Positions 16,938 to 23,151 of a DNA stretch of 23,151 nucleotides are shown here, piece by piece. Under the pieces are notes generated by a model. The model had not been told where the DNA came from. It saw only the letters and a program-made list of their open reading frames with translations, and ran no database searches. Within the stretch, counting starts at the first letter, position 1, and each line of letters starts with the position of its first letter. The DNA lies in the NCBI GenBank assembly GCA_937899435.1, contig CALBQG010000059.1, positions 1-23,151 on the forward strand, in the 5' to 3' direction. This DNA comes from UBA11540 sp003445125. GTDB lineage: Bacteria; Bacillota; Clostridia; Oscillospirales; Ruminococcaceae. The position numbers and the translations under genes are program-made.

Positions 16938-16970
16938 ATTATAAAGCCTTTCAGGCAAAAAATCTGTCAA
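16938..16970 (-). promoter_or_regulatory. Possible second rnjA promoter with 21-base spacer
   Basis: On the minus strand a perfect TTGACA (16970-16965) and a perfect TATAAT (16943-16938) are separated by 21 bases, too long for normal sigma-A use. A short dyad (GCCT-GAA-AGGC) sits in the spacer. Overlong spacers with a dyad occur at MerR-type promoters (19-20 bases), so this could be activated by DNA distortion, or be chance. Confidence 0.35.
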
Positions 16971-16993
16971 AATTGCTTTGAAAAACAAACACA

Positions 16994-17035
16994 TACCTAA
17001 GGTAACAGTATACCCCTTTTCTGCTGTTCTGTCAA
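16994..17035 (-). promoter_or_regulatory. Consensus promoter of the rnjA-ftsH operon with dyad at the start site
   Basis: On the minus strand TTGACA (17035-17030), exactly 17 bases, TATACT (17012-17007). A short odd palindrome TACCT-A-AGGTA (16994-17004) follows the -10 and covers the expected transcription start. The leader to the rnjA GTG is about 120 bases. Confidence 0.82.
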
Positions 17036-17095
17036 GATAACTCTTTTCTATCCTACCCATTTATTAGCGCTTTGATACCATGCGAGGAATTTCTA

Positions 17096-17124
17096 TTGGA
17101 TTTTTTTCGATTTTGTGGTATACT
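17096..17124 (+). promoter_or_regulatory. Extended -10 promoter of the ABC-F gene
   Basis: TTGGAT (17096-17101), exactly 17 bases, TATACT (17119-17124) with a TGg extension directly before it. It diverges from the rnjA promoter; the two -35 elements are about 60 bases apart. The leader to the ATG is only about 25 bases, too short for an attenuator of the kind seen at antibiotic-inducible ABC-F genes. Confidence 0.8.
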
Positions 17125-17156
17125 GAGACATAATCAGATTTTTTTCGGAGAAAAAC

Positions 17157-19052
17157 ATGCTAATTTCAGTAGAGAATATCACAAAATATTTCGGCGCCCG
17201 ACCGATACTCAAAAACATCTGTTTTTCCATAGAACCCGGAGAACGCATCGGTCTGATCGGCGCCAACGGATGCGGAAAATCCACTTTACTGCGCCTGATA
17301 ACCGGGCAAGACAGTTTTGAAGAAGGCGAAATCCGCACCGAACGCGACACGGTGATCGGTTATCTTGCCCAGGATGCCGGTCTGGACGGAGAACGCACGG
17401 TGATGGAGGAAATGCGCTCGGTTTTCCGCCGTGTACTGGACTGTGAAAAAGAAATGCGCGAAACAGAAAACGCCATGGCGAAGCTGACGGATCATTCCGA
17501 CGAAAAATACCGGCAACTGGAAGCCCGTTACGCCGCGCTCAACGACTTTTTCACGGCACACGACGGGTACGGTGTCGAGGTCAGAATCCGCACTGTGTTG
17601 GGCGGTATGGGCTTTCCCCCTGCTGTCGAAACGCAGATTGTCTCCAGCATGAGCGGCGGAGAAAAAACACGTCTGGCACTTGCCAAGCTCCTTTTGGAAG
17701 CACCCGATCTGCTGATTCTCGACGAGCCGACCAACCATCTGGACTTCAAAACCCTGATGTGGTTGGAGGAATATCTTTCCAACTATAAGGGGGCTGTTTT
17801 GGTCGTCTCCCATGACCGTTATTTTCTGGATCACACGGTCACGCGGATTCTTCAGCTGGAAAACTGCGAGTTGATGTCGTTTAAGGGCAATTACAGCAAA
17901 TATCTCATACTGAAGCAGGAATGGCTGGAGCGCCGCATGAAGGAATACCGAGCACAGCAAAACGAGATTGCCTCGCTTCAGGACTACGCAGACCGGAACA
18001 TGGCACGCGCCTCCACCTCGCAAAGTGCCAAAAGCCGGCTGAAAGCCATCGAACGCATGGAAAAAATCGAAAAACCGATCACTCAACTGCCGTCGGTTTC
18101 CTTTGAATTCACATTTGAACGCATGCCGCACAAAGAGGTATTCGTCTGCGAAGATTTCGGCGTCACGGTGGGCGAAAACAAGGTATTGTTTGCCCATCAG
18201 AATTTTGTGATTTCCCGCGGGGAAAAGGTGGCGTTCATCGGCGCCAACGGTATCGGGAAATCCTCTCTTTTCAAAGCAATGATGCAGAAAATCCCGCACC
18301 AGGGTCAACTGTACCGTTCTCCGAACACCGATATCGGATTTTTCGATCAGCAGGCGGCGGAGCTGGATCCCGAAAACACGGTGCTGGAGGAATTGTGGAA
18401 GCGTTTTCCGAAAATGCACGAAGCCGAGGTTCGCTCCGCATTGGGACGCGTATTGCTCCGCGGAGAAGAAGTGTACAAAAAAGTCGGTGTCATCAGCGGC
18501 GGCGAACGGGCACGTCTGAACTTTGCCATTCTCATGGTCGAACACCCGAACGTTCTCCTCCTGGACGAGCCGACCAACCATCTGGATCTTGACACCAAGG
18601 AGCAGCTGGAAAAAGCGCTGACGGCATATGAAGGCACTCTTTTGCTGGTTTCGCACGACCGTTATCTTCTCAACAAAATTCCGCAGCGGATTTTCGAAAT
18701 TTCCGACGGCGCACTCCACGGGTACAAGGGAAATTTTGATCGGTATCTTACATTAAAATCCGCACAAGTGGTTCCCGCGGAGGTTCAGCAAAAGCCCGAA
18801 AGCGCAGGAAACTCCGTATACTACCGTTCCAAGCAGGAACGCGCAGAACAGGCAAAGCGCAAGCGTCGCGTCGAAGCGCTGGAAGCGCAAATTGAAGAAA
18901 CCGAGAAAAAAATCGCCCTGTTGGAGGAAGAAATTGCTTCTCCGCAGACTGCTTCGGACTATGAATTGCTGACCGAAAAATGCGCTGCGCTGGAGGAAGC
19001 GAAAAAAGCCGTTTCCGCTTTCATGGAGGAATGGGAGGCACTTGCGGAATAA
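17157..19052 (+). CDS. ABC-F family ATPase (ribosome-associated, subgroup unassigned)
   Basis: The 631-residue soluble protein has two ABC domains in tandem and no membrane segment, the mark of ABC-F factors that act in the ribosomal E site. Domain 1: Walker A GANGCGKST (35-43), signature MSGGEKTR near 165, Walker B LLILDEPTNHLD near 183. Linker of about 80 residues with basic ASTSQSAKSRLKAIERM. Domain 2: Walker A GANGIGKSS near 362, signature ISGGERAR near 446, Walker B VLLLDEPTNHLD near 464. The C-terminal 70 residues form a charged coiled coil (ALEAQIEETEKKIALLEEEI). Both catalytic Glu are present. Most like the YdiF/YfmR-type housekeeping members; resistance function is possible but not shown. 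SD CGGAG lies 6 bases before the ATG. Confidence 0.92.
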   Translation: MLISVENITKYFGARPILKNICFSIEPGERIGLIGANGCGKSTLLRLITGQDSFEEGEIRTERDTVIGYLAQDAGLDGERTVMEEMRSVFRRVLDCEKEMRETENAMAKLTDHSDEKYRQLEARYAALNDFFTAHDGYGVEVRIRTVLGGMGFPPAVETQIVSSMSGGEKTRLALAKLLLEAPDLLILDEPTNHLDFKTLMWLEEYLSNYKGAVLVVSHDRYFLDHTVTRILQLENCELMSFKGNYSKYLILKQEWLERRMKEYRAQQNEIASLQDYADRNMARASTSQSAKSRLKAIERMEKIEKPITQLPSVSFEFTFERMPHKEVFVCEDFGVTVGENKVLFAHQNFVISRGEKVAFIGANGIGKSSLFKAMMQKIPHQGQLYRSPNTDIGFFDQQAAELDPENTVLEELWKRFPKMHEAEVRSALGRVLLRGEEVYKKVGVISGGERARLNFAILMVEHPNVLLLDEPTNHLDLDTKEQLEKALTAYEGTLLLVSHDRYLLNKIPQRIFEISDGALHGYKGNFDRYLTLKSAQVVPAEVQQKPESAGNSVYYRSKQERAEQAKRKRRVEALEAQIEETEKKIALLEEEIASPQTASDYELLTEKCAALEEAKKAVSAFMEEWEALAE

Positions 19053-19075
19053 AACGCGTCCGTCCGACATACAAA
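19047..19075 (+). promoter_or_regulatory. Possible sigma-E-like (mother-cell) sporulation promoter
   Basis: CATACAAA (19068-19075) matches 7 of 8 positions of the Bacillus sigma-E -10 (CATACAMT). GAATAAA (19047-19053) matches 5 of 7 of its -35 (KMATATT), with 14 bases between. It lies just before a sporulation-family gene, which supports it. Single short-motif evidence, so tentative. Confidence 0.4.
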
Positions 19076-19092
19076 TCAGATACACTGATTTG
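19072..19092 (+). repeat. Perfect 8-bp inverted repeat abutting the SD
   Basis: Arms CAAATCAG (19072-19079) and CTGATTTG (19085-19092) with a 5-base loop, directly followed by the SD GGAGG at 19093-19097. No T tract follows, so it is not a terminator. It may be an operator overlapping the possible -10, or an RNA hairpin at the SD. Confidence 0.65.
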
Positions 19093-19104
19093 GGAGGAAC
19101 TATG

Positions 19105-19401
19105 ATGTGTTCGACACTTTCCGACATGAAGTGCAAAGAGATTGTCAACATTCGTGACGGCGCCTGTCTGGGATGTGTAAACGATCTGGAAATCGACACC
19201 GACTGTGCCGCCATCTGTGCACTGATCGTGTACGGGAGACCGAAATGCTTCGGGCTGCTCGGTCACGAAGAAAATATCCGTATTCCATGGAAATGTATCA
19301 AAATCATCGGACAGGACACGATTCTTGTGGAGTGCGATTTCTGCTGTCCGAGAAAGAAACTGAAAAAGAACAGCTTCCTGGATTTTCTCGGGAGACTGTG
19401 A
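19105..19401 (+). CDS. YlmC/YmxH-family sporulation protein (PRC-barrel), cysteine-rich
   Basis: The 98-residue product has the family pattern: SDMKCKEIVNIRDG near the start, LGCVNDLEIDTD, then LIVYGRPKCFGLLGHEENIRIPW and IGQDTILVE, which fold as a small PRC barrel. Function in sporulation is not established at molecular level. It contains 11 cysteines in 98 residues (2, 10, 21, 24, 34, 38, 48, 64, 77, 80, 81) and a basic tail PRKKLKKNSF. SD GGAGG lies 7 bases before the ATG at 19105 and 4 before an adjacent ATG at 19102; either may be used. It sits 52 bases after the ABC-F gene and 10 bases before the PAP2 gene, so probably cotranscribed with the latter. Confidence 0.83.
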   Translation: MCSTLSDMKCKEIVNIRDGACLGCVNDLEIDTDCAAICALIVYGRPKCFGLLGHEENIRIPWKCIKIIGQDTILVECDFCCPRKKLKKNSFLDFLGRL

Positions 19402-19411
19402 GGAGGAAACA

Positions 19412-20278
19412 ATGGTTATCTCTTTTGAGGTAGACGTATTAAAATTTATTCAGCAGTTTTCCTGCCCGGCACTCGATGTATTTTTCTCTGCCGTGAGTAT
19501 GCTTGCCGAACAGTTGGTACTGATCGCCGCAATCACATATATTTACTGGAATCTGAACAAAGATGCCGGAAAGCAGATTGCCTACGCCGTGTTTGTGTCC
19601 GTTTCCCTGAACAGCGGGCTGAAAAATCTTTTCAACTTCACACGTCCGATCGGCATTGACGGCATCCGCAGCCACTACACGGGAACTGCGACGGGAAGCT
19701 CCTTTCCGAGCGGACACACGCAGTGTTTTTCCACTGCCGCGTTCTCTCTGGCTGCCCGAATGAAAAAGCGGCGGGTTTATCTGCCCGCGGCCGCTCTGAC
19801 ATTTTTTGTGGCGTTTTCCCGCCTGTATCTCGGGGTGCATTTCCCGAAAGACGTACTGGCAGGCGGTCTGCTCGGCATCATTATTTCCTTCCTCTGTGCG
19901 TTTCTTTGCCGAAAGATCCGCCAAAAAAGTCTGCTGTACCTTGTCAGTTTTGCCCTGATGCTTCCCTTTTTATTTCTGAACACGTCGGAGGATTATTTCA
20001 AATCTCTCGGTCTGTTTTTCGGATTTCTGATCGGCAACTTTATTGAAGAAAAAAAGGTGTCCTTTTCCGCGGGCGAGCGTTCAAAAACCGAAGCCGTCTT
20101 GCGCTGGATCGTCGGGCTTTTGTTGATTGCGGGCATTCAGCTTCTCGGGAAAAAACTGTTGGGCGGGTCTGCCCTCGGAAATTTTCTGCGCTATTCTCTC
20201 GTTTCCCTGTTTGCCATCGGAATCTATCCTTGGATTTTTTCTTCCGTTCATCGGAAAATTTGCAAAAAGGCTGCATGA
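19412..20278 (+). CDS. PAP2-family membrane phosphatase
   Basis: The 288-residue membrane protein carries the three phosphatase motifs of type 2 phosphatidic acid phosphatases: KNLFNFTRP (71-79), SSFPSGHTQ (97-104, with PSGH at 99-102) and SRLYLGVHFPKDVLAG (136-151). The catalytic residues H102, R137, H143 and D147 are all present. Several hydrophobic helices follow up to the C-terminus. Likely substrates are lipid phosphates such as undecaprenyl diphosphate or phosphatidic acid; which one is not shown. Strong SD (GAGGAAA) before the ATG, 10 bases after the YmxH-type gene, suggests cotranscription and perhaps a sporulation-linked envelope role. Confidence 0.88.
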   Translation: MVISFEVDVLKFIQQFSCPALDVFFSAVSMLAEQLVLIAAITYIYWNLNKDAGKQIAYAVFVSVSLNSGLKNLFNFTRPIGIDGIRSHYTGTATGSSFPSGHTQCFSTAAFSLAARMKKRRVYLPAAALTFFVAFSRLYLGVHFPKDVLAGGLLGIIISFLCAFLCRKIRQKSLLYLVSFALMLPFLFLNTSEDYFKSLGLFFGFLIGNFIEEKKVSFSAGERSKTEAVLRWIVGLLLIAGIQLLGKKLLGGSALGNFLRYSLVSLFAIGIYPWIFSSVHRKICKKAA

Positions 20279-20300
20279 GTTCTTTTCATTTCGGTCATAC

Positions 20301-20336
20301 TGTGGGTAAATCTGACATTGAGGAGTGTTACCCATG
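20301..20336 (+). promoter_or_regulatory. Potential hairpin over the spoVG start codon
   Basis: TGTGGGTAA (20301-20309) can pair with TTACCCATG (20328-20336): seven Watson-Crick and two G-U pairs. The start codon ATG (20334-20336) lies in the stem and the SD GAGGAG in the 18-base loop. It could limit initiation of spoVG. No thermodynamic calculation was made. Confidence 0.5.
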
Positions 20337-20621
20337 AGAATCACCGAAATCAAAATCCGCCGTATCTATGAGGACAACCGCCTGCGGGCGCTGGTCTCCG
20401 TCACCCTGGACAATGACTTTGCCGTCCACGACATCAAAGTGATCGAAGGTCCCGAAAGACTTTTCGTCGCCATGCCCTCCCGCCGCGAAGAAAGCGGCGT
20501 TTTCCGCGACATCGTCCACCCGATCACCCCGGAAGCCCGCCGCTATATGGAGGACATGATCCTCGACGAGTACCGCAGAAAGAAAGAAGAGGCGGCAATT
20601 CAAAATCATTTACCGGATTAA
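20334..20621 (+). CDS. spoVG: Septation/sporulation regulator SpoVG
   Basis: The 95-residue protein matches SpoVG along its length: MRITEIKIRRI, LRALVSVTLDNDFAVHDIKVIEGPERLFVAMPSRR, then FRDIVHPITPEARRYMEDMILDEY. SpoVG proteins bind nucleic acid, act in asymmetric septation in Bacillus, and control many transcripts in other Gram-positives. The start is the ATG at 20334, 8 bases after GAGGAG; an in-frame GTG at 20325 lies too close to that SD. It is 55 bases after the PAP2 gene with no terminator between, and I see no convincing separate promoter, so readthrough from upstream is likely. The gene is not next to glmU/purR as in Bacillus. Confidence 0.95.
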   Translation: MRITEIKIRRIYEDNRLRALVSVTLDNDFAVHDIKVIEGPERLFVAMPSRREESGVFRDIVHPITPEARRYMEDMILDEYRRKKEEAAIQNHLPD

Positions 20622-20628
20622 AACATCC

Positions 20629-20667
20629 GCGCGGCAAACAGAAAAACTGTTCGCCGCGCTTTTTTTG
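20629..20667 (+). terminator. Rho-independent terminator after spoVG
   Basis: A 13-bp stem with one mismatch (20629-20641 with 20647-20659) and a 5-base A loop, followed by eight T at 20660-20667. Confidence 0.92.
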
Positions 20668-20677
20668 CATTAGTGTA

Positions 20678-20706
20678 TTGAAAAACGGAAAAAAATGATG
20701 TATAAT
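20678..20706 (+). promoter_or_regulatory. proS promoter
   Basis: TTGAAA (20678-20683), exactly 17 bases, TATAAT (20701-20706). The leader to the proS ATG is about 40 bases, which leaves no room for a T-box. Confidence 0.85.
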
Positions 20707-20753
20707 GTATCCGTTACTTACTGTTTGACTTTATATGAGGAGTTTTTTATACT

Positions 20754-22190
20754 ATGGCAGAACAAAAAAAAATGGTGGAAGCCATCACTTCCATGGAAGT
20801 TGACTTCGCACAATGGTACACCGACATCGTCAAAAAAGCCGATCTGATCGATTATTCATCGGTCAAAGGCTGCATGGTTATCCGCCCTTACGGCTATGCC
20901 ATCTGGGAAAACATTCAGCACGGATTGGATCAGCGGTTCAAAGAAACCGGGCATGAAAACGTCTATATGCCGATGTTCATTCCCGAAAGTCTTCTCCAGA
21001 AAGAAAAAGATCACGTCGAAGGCTTTGCCCCCGAAGTGGCGTGGGTAACGCACGGCGGCAACGAAAAGCTGACCGAAAGAATGTGCGTGCGTCCGACCTC
21101 CGAAACCCTTTTCTGCGAACACTACTCCCGTATCATCAATTCCTACCGTGATCTTCCCAAACTGTACAATCAATGGTGTTCGGTTGTCCGTTGGGAAAAG
21201 ACGACGCGTCCGTTTTTGCGTTCCCGCGAATTTTTGTGGCAGGAAGGTCACACCATGCACGAAACCGCTGAGGAAGCGATTGCGGAAACCGAGCGCATGC
21301 TGAACGTCTACGCCGATTTCTGTGAAAACGTATTGGCGATGCCGGTCGTCCGCGGAAGAAAAACCGACAAGGAAAAATTTGCCGGTGCCGAAGCCACCTA
21401 CACCATCGAAGCCATGATGCACGACGGAAAGGCTTTGCAGGCAGGCACTTCCCATTATTTCGGCGACGGATTTGCCAAAGCCTTTGACATCACCTTCACC
21501 GGACGCGACAACAAACCCGCCCATCCGCATCAGACGTCCTGGGGTGCCTCTACCCGTCTGATCGGCGGTCTCATCATGACGCACGGCGACAATAACGGAT
21601 TGGTGCTTCCGCCGTATATTGCCCCGATCCAGGTGATGATTATTCCGATCGCTCAGCACAAGGAAGGCGTAGTAGACAAAGCGACCGAGCTTTACGAGTC
21701 TTTGAAGAACAAATTCCGCGTGAAAATGGATCTTTCGGAAAATTCTCCCGGATGGAAATTCGCCGAATATGAAATGAAGGGCGTTCCGATCCGTCTGGAA
21801 ATCGGTCCGAAGGACATCGCTGCCAATCAGTGTGTGCTGGTTCGCCGCGACAACGGCGAAAAAATTTCCGTCGCTTTGGAAAATCTGGAGTCTGCGGTGG
21901 AAAATCTGCTTCACGACATTCATAAGAATATGTATCGGAAAGCCTTGGAAAACCGTGAAAACCGCACCTATACCGCGCTCACCTTTGACGAGCTGAAGAA
22001 AATTGCCGACGAAAAGAACGGCTTTATCAAAGCTATGTGGTGCGGCGATGTGGAATGTGAAAACCGTTTGAAGGAAGAAGCCGGCGTTACTTCCCGCTGT
22101 ATGCCTTTTGCCCAGGAAACTTTGTCGGACACCTGCGTTTGCTGCGGAAAACCGGCGAAAAAAATGGTCTATTGGGGCAAAGCGTACTAA
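20754..22190 (+). CDS. proS: Prolyl-tRNA synthetase (short, archaeal/eukaryote-type with C-terminal zinc-type domain)
   Basis: The 478-residue class II synthetase charges tRNA(Pro). It has no editing insertion, unlike the roughly 570-residue bacterial type, and matches the archaeal/eukaryote-like form also found in many clostridia. Visible are RPTSETLFCEHYS (TXE motif, near 115), motif 2 RWEKTTRPFLRSREFLWQEGHT (near 146), the proline-site HTMHET, motif 3 GASTRLIGGLI (near 265), the anticodon-binding domain (about 285-400), and a C-terminal domain with four metal-type cysteine positions (CGDVECE near 429, then CVCCGK near 462). It ends in Tyr, usual for the type. GAGGAG lies 11 bases before the ATG, a bit long. 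It has its own promoter and no terminator before secG. Confidence 0.95.
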   Translation: MAEQKKMVEAITSMEVDFAQWYTDIVKKADLIDYSSVKGCMVIRPYGYAIWENIQHGLDQRFKETGHENVYMPMFIPESLLQKEKDHVEGFAPEVAWVTHGGNEKLTERMCVRPTSETLFCEHYSRIINSYRDLPKLYNQWCSVVRWEKTTRPFLRSREFLWQEGHTMHETAEEAIAETERMLNVYADFCENVLAMPVVRGRKTDKEKFAGAEATYTIEAMMHDGKALQAGTSHYFGDGFAKAFDITFTGRDNKPAHPHQTSWGASTRLIGGLIMTHGDNNGLVLPPYIAPIQVMIIPIAQHKEGVVDKATELYESLKNKFRVKMDLSENSPGWKFAEYEMKGVPIRLEIGPKDIAANQCVLVRRDNGEKISVALENLESAVENLLHDIHKNMYRKALENRENRTYTALTFDELKKIADEKNGFIKAMWCGDVECENRLKEEAGVTSRCMPFAQETLSDTCVCCGKPAKKMVYWGKAY

Positions 22191-22206
22191 TATTTTCAAA
22201 AAACAG

Positions 22207-22235
22207 TTGCAATCTCGTTTGTTTTATGGTAAGAT
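22207..22235 (+). promoter_or_regulatory. secG promoter
   Basis: TTGCAA (22207-22212), 17 bases, TAAGAT (22230-22235) with a TGg extension before the -10. The transcript would start about 20-25 bases before the secG ATG. Confidence 0.7.
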
Positions 22236-22265
22236 ATCTTTTAGAAAATTTTCGGAGGTAGTAAA

Positions 22266-22514
22266 ATGACCGGTTTGGAAATAGCAGGCGGAATTCTGCT
22301 GATTGTCATCAGTGTAGCTATGATTGCGTTGATTGTTCTGCAAGAAGGCGGCAAGGGCGGCATGGAGGCTTTGGGCGGAAGCTCAGAGACCTATCTCGGA
22401 AGAAACGGTGACAGAGGTCGCACCGCGACACTCGCAAGATTCACCAAAATTCTGGGAATTGCGTTTGTAGTCGTTGCCCTGGCATTGAATATTCTTGCTG
22501 TTTTGGGCAAATAA
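22266..22514 (+). CDS. secG: Preprotein translocase subunit SecG
   Basis: The 82-residue protein is the small, non-essential subunit of the SecYEG channel. It has two membrane helices (about 5-24 and 61-79) joined by the typical loop IVLQEGGKGGMEALGGSSETYLGRNGDRG. SD GGAGG stands 7 bases before the ATG. It has its own promoter and is followed by a terminator, then the RNase R gene, the order common in Bacillota (secG-rnr). Confidence 0.95.
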   Translation: MTGLEIAGGILLIVISVAMIALIVLQEGGKGGMEALGGSSETYLGRNGDRGRTATLARFTKILGIAFVVVALALNILAVLGK

Positions 22515-22528
22515 CACAAATACAGAGA

Positions 22529-22557
22529 AAAGCACTCGGTGACGGGTGCTTTTTTTA
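22529..22557 (+). terminator. Rho-independent terminator after secG
   Basis: A 10-bp stem (22529-22538 with 22543-22552, one U-G pair) closed by a GTGA tetraloop (GNRA type), followed by T. Because no separate promoter is visible before the RNase R gene, partial readthrough here is likely. Confidence 0.85.
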
Positions 22558-22572
22558 TTGAAAGGATCAGGT

Positions 22573-23151
22573 ATGACGATTCAAGAAAAAATCAACACGG
22601 TTTTGAGAAAGGCAAAAAACAAACCGCTACCGCTCAAAGCCATTCTCGCTGAAGCAAAAATCCCGAAAAAACTGTATGACGAAGCAGGTGAATATCTGAT
22701 TCGTCTTGTGAAAAACGGTTCTCTGTCGGAACGAAACGGAAAATACCGTCTGAAGGAGCGCACCGATCTTATCCGTGCGCAGGTGGAAGCTGTCCATGCC
22801 ACTTACGGATTCGCTCATGAAAAAGACGGCGACCGTCGTTTCTTTCTGCCCGGAAAACTCATGCTCGGCGCACTTCCGGGGGACATTGTGCTTTTGTGTC
22901 CGATTGATTCTCCGAAAGGCGACGAAGCGCGCGTGGTGAAAATCGAACAGGAAGCGGACTACCGTTTTGCGGGAACTGTGGTGGAAGAAAACGGAAAGCT
23001 GTGCGTGCTTCCGGACCGTCTGGTGCGCATTGCGCTGCCGTTTATCCGCGGGGTGAAGCTCCCGCTCAGAATCGGCGACAAAATTCTTGCCCGTGCCATT
23101 CGGCGCGGAAAAAGTCACTTTGATCTGCGTGCCGAACCGCTGCGCGTGTAT
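22573..23151 (+). CDS. rnr: Ribonuclease R, 5' part (runs off the window end)
   Basis: The frame is open for 193 codons with no stop to the last base, so the gene is partial. The N-terminus (MTIQEKINTVLRKAKNKPLP to about 60) looks like the winged-helix domain of RNase R, followed by a cold-shock/OB domain (TYGFAHEKDGDRRFFLP, LMLGALPGDIVLL, ARVVKI) and the start of a second one (FAGTVVEENGKLCVLPD). The catalytic RNB domain would lie beyond the window. RNase R is a 3'-5' exoribonuclease that degrades structured RNA and works with tmRNA. AAGGA lies about 6 bases before the ATG. The position after secG is the usual one for rnr. The family rests on domain order and context, as the catalytic core is not visible. 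Confidence 0.85.
   Translation, partial: MTIQEKINTVLRKAKNKPLPLKAILAEAKIPKKLYDEAGEYLIRLVKNGSLSERNGKYRLKERTDLIRAQVEAVHATYGFAHEKDGDRRFFLPGKLMLGALPGDIVLLCPIDSPKGDEARVVKIEQEADYRFAGTVVEENGKLCVLPDRLVRIALPFIRGVKLPLRIGDKILARAIRRGKSHFDLRAEPLRVY

Noticed and set aside
17286..18719. Open frame of 477 codons on the minus strand opposite the ABC-F gene
   Set aside because: Antisense shadow; repeated segments in it only mirror the two ABC domains.
20707..20753. T-box or other riboswitch ahead of proS
   Set aside because: The leader after the clear promoter is only about 40 bases and has no terminator hairpin.
20856..22199. Open frame of 447 codons opposite proS
   Set aside because: Antisense shadow of a clear synthetase gene.
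1..23151. CRISPR array, prophage, insertion sequence, tRNA or rRNA
   Set aside because: No regularly spaced direct repeats, transposase or integrase motifs, or cloverleaf/rRNA-like stretches were seen on reading the window; no search tool was run.

Overview
The window looks like chromosomal core sequence from an endospore-forming clostridium (Bacillota, Clostridia; an Oscillospirales/Ruminococcaceae-type organism is my best guess, by inference). The reasons are the diaminopimelate aminotransferase route to lysine, a SpoVG protein and a YlmC/YmxH sporulation protein, RNase J, GdpP, a short zinc-site ProRS, strong SD sequences and consensus sigma-A promoters. I see no rRNA, tRNA, CRISPR array, prophage or insertion sequence.

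Layout. (1) 1-3360, plus strand: a pair of ABC exporter-type half-transporters. The first is nearly whole. The second has lost its first two membrane helices at a deletion junction near 1838. A bidirectional terminator follows. (2) 3374-4462, minus: a YoaP-type GNAT acetyltransferase with its own consensus promoter and a perfect palindrome over the expected transcription start. (3) 4422-7175, minus: a tightly overlapping dapB-dapF-dapL lysine/peptidoglycan operon, bounded by a terminator. (4) 7246-17035, minus: one long operon, rnjA-gdpP-rplI-dnaB-tilS-hpt-ftsH, from a consensus promoter at 17007-17035 to a strong terminator at 7246-7280. It joins two gene groups that are separate in Bacillus (gdpP-rplI-dnaB and tilS-hpt-ftsH) behind RNase J. 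Five of its seven genes start with GTG or TTG. (5) 17096-20667, plus: an ABC-F ATPase, a cysteine-rich YlmC/YmxH-type protein behind a possible sigma-E-like promoter, a PAP2 phosphatase, and spoVG with a start-codon hairpin and a terminator. (6) 20678-23151, plus: proS, secG and the 5' part of an RNase R gene cut by the window end.

Most genes are housekeeping: RNA decay (RNase J, RNase R), c-di-AMP turnover (GdpP), replication (DnaB), translation (L9, TilS, ProRS, ABC-F), purine salvage (Hpt), proteolysis (FtsH), secretion (SecG) and cell-wall precursors (DapB/F/L). I found no convincing new multi-gene system. The observations most worth a second look are small: the ABC gene-pair deletion, the palindromes at two promoters, the sporulation-type promoter with inverted repeat, the spoVG hairpin and the 11-cysteine YmxH protein.
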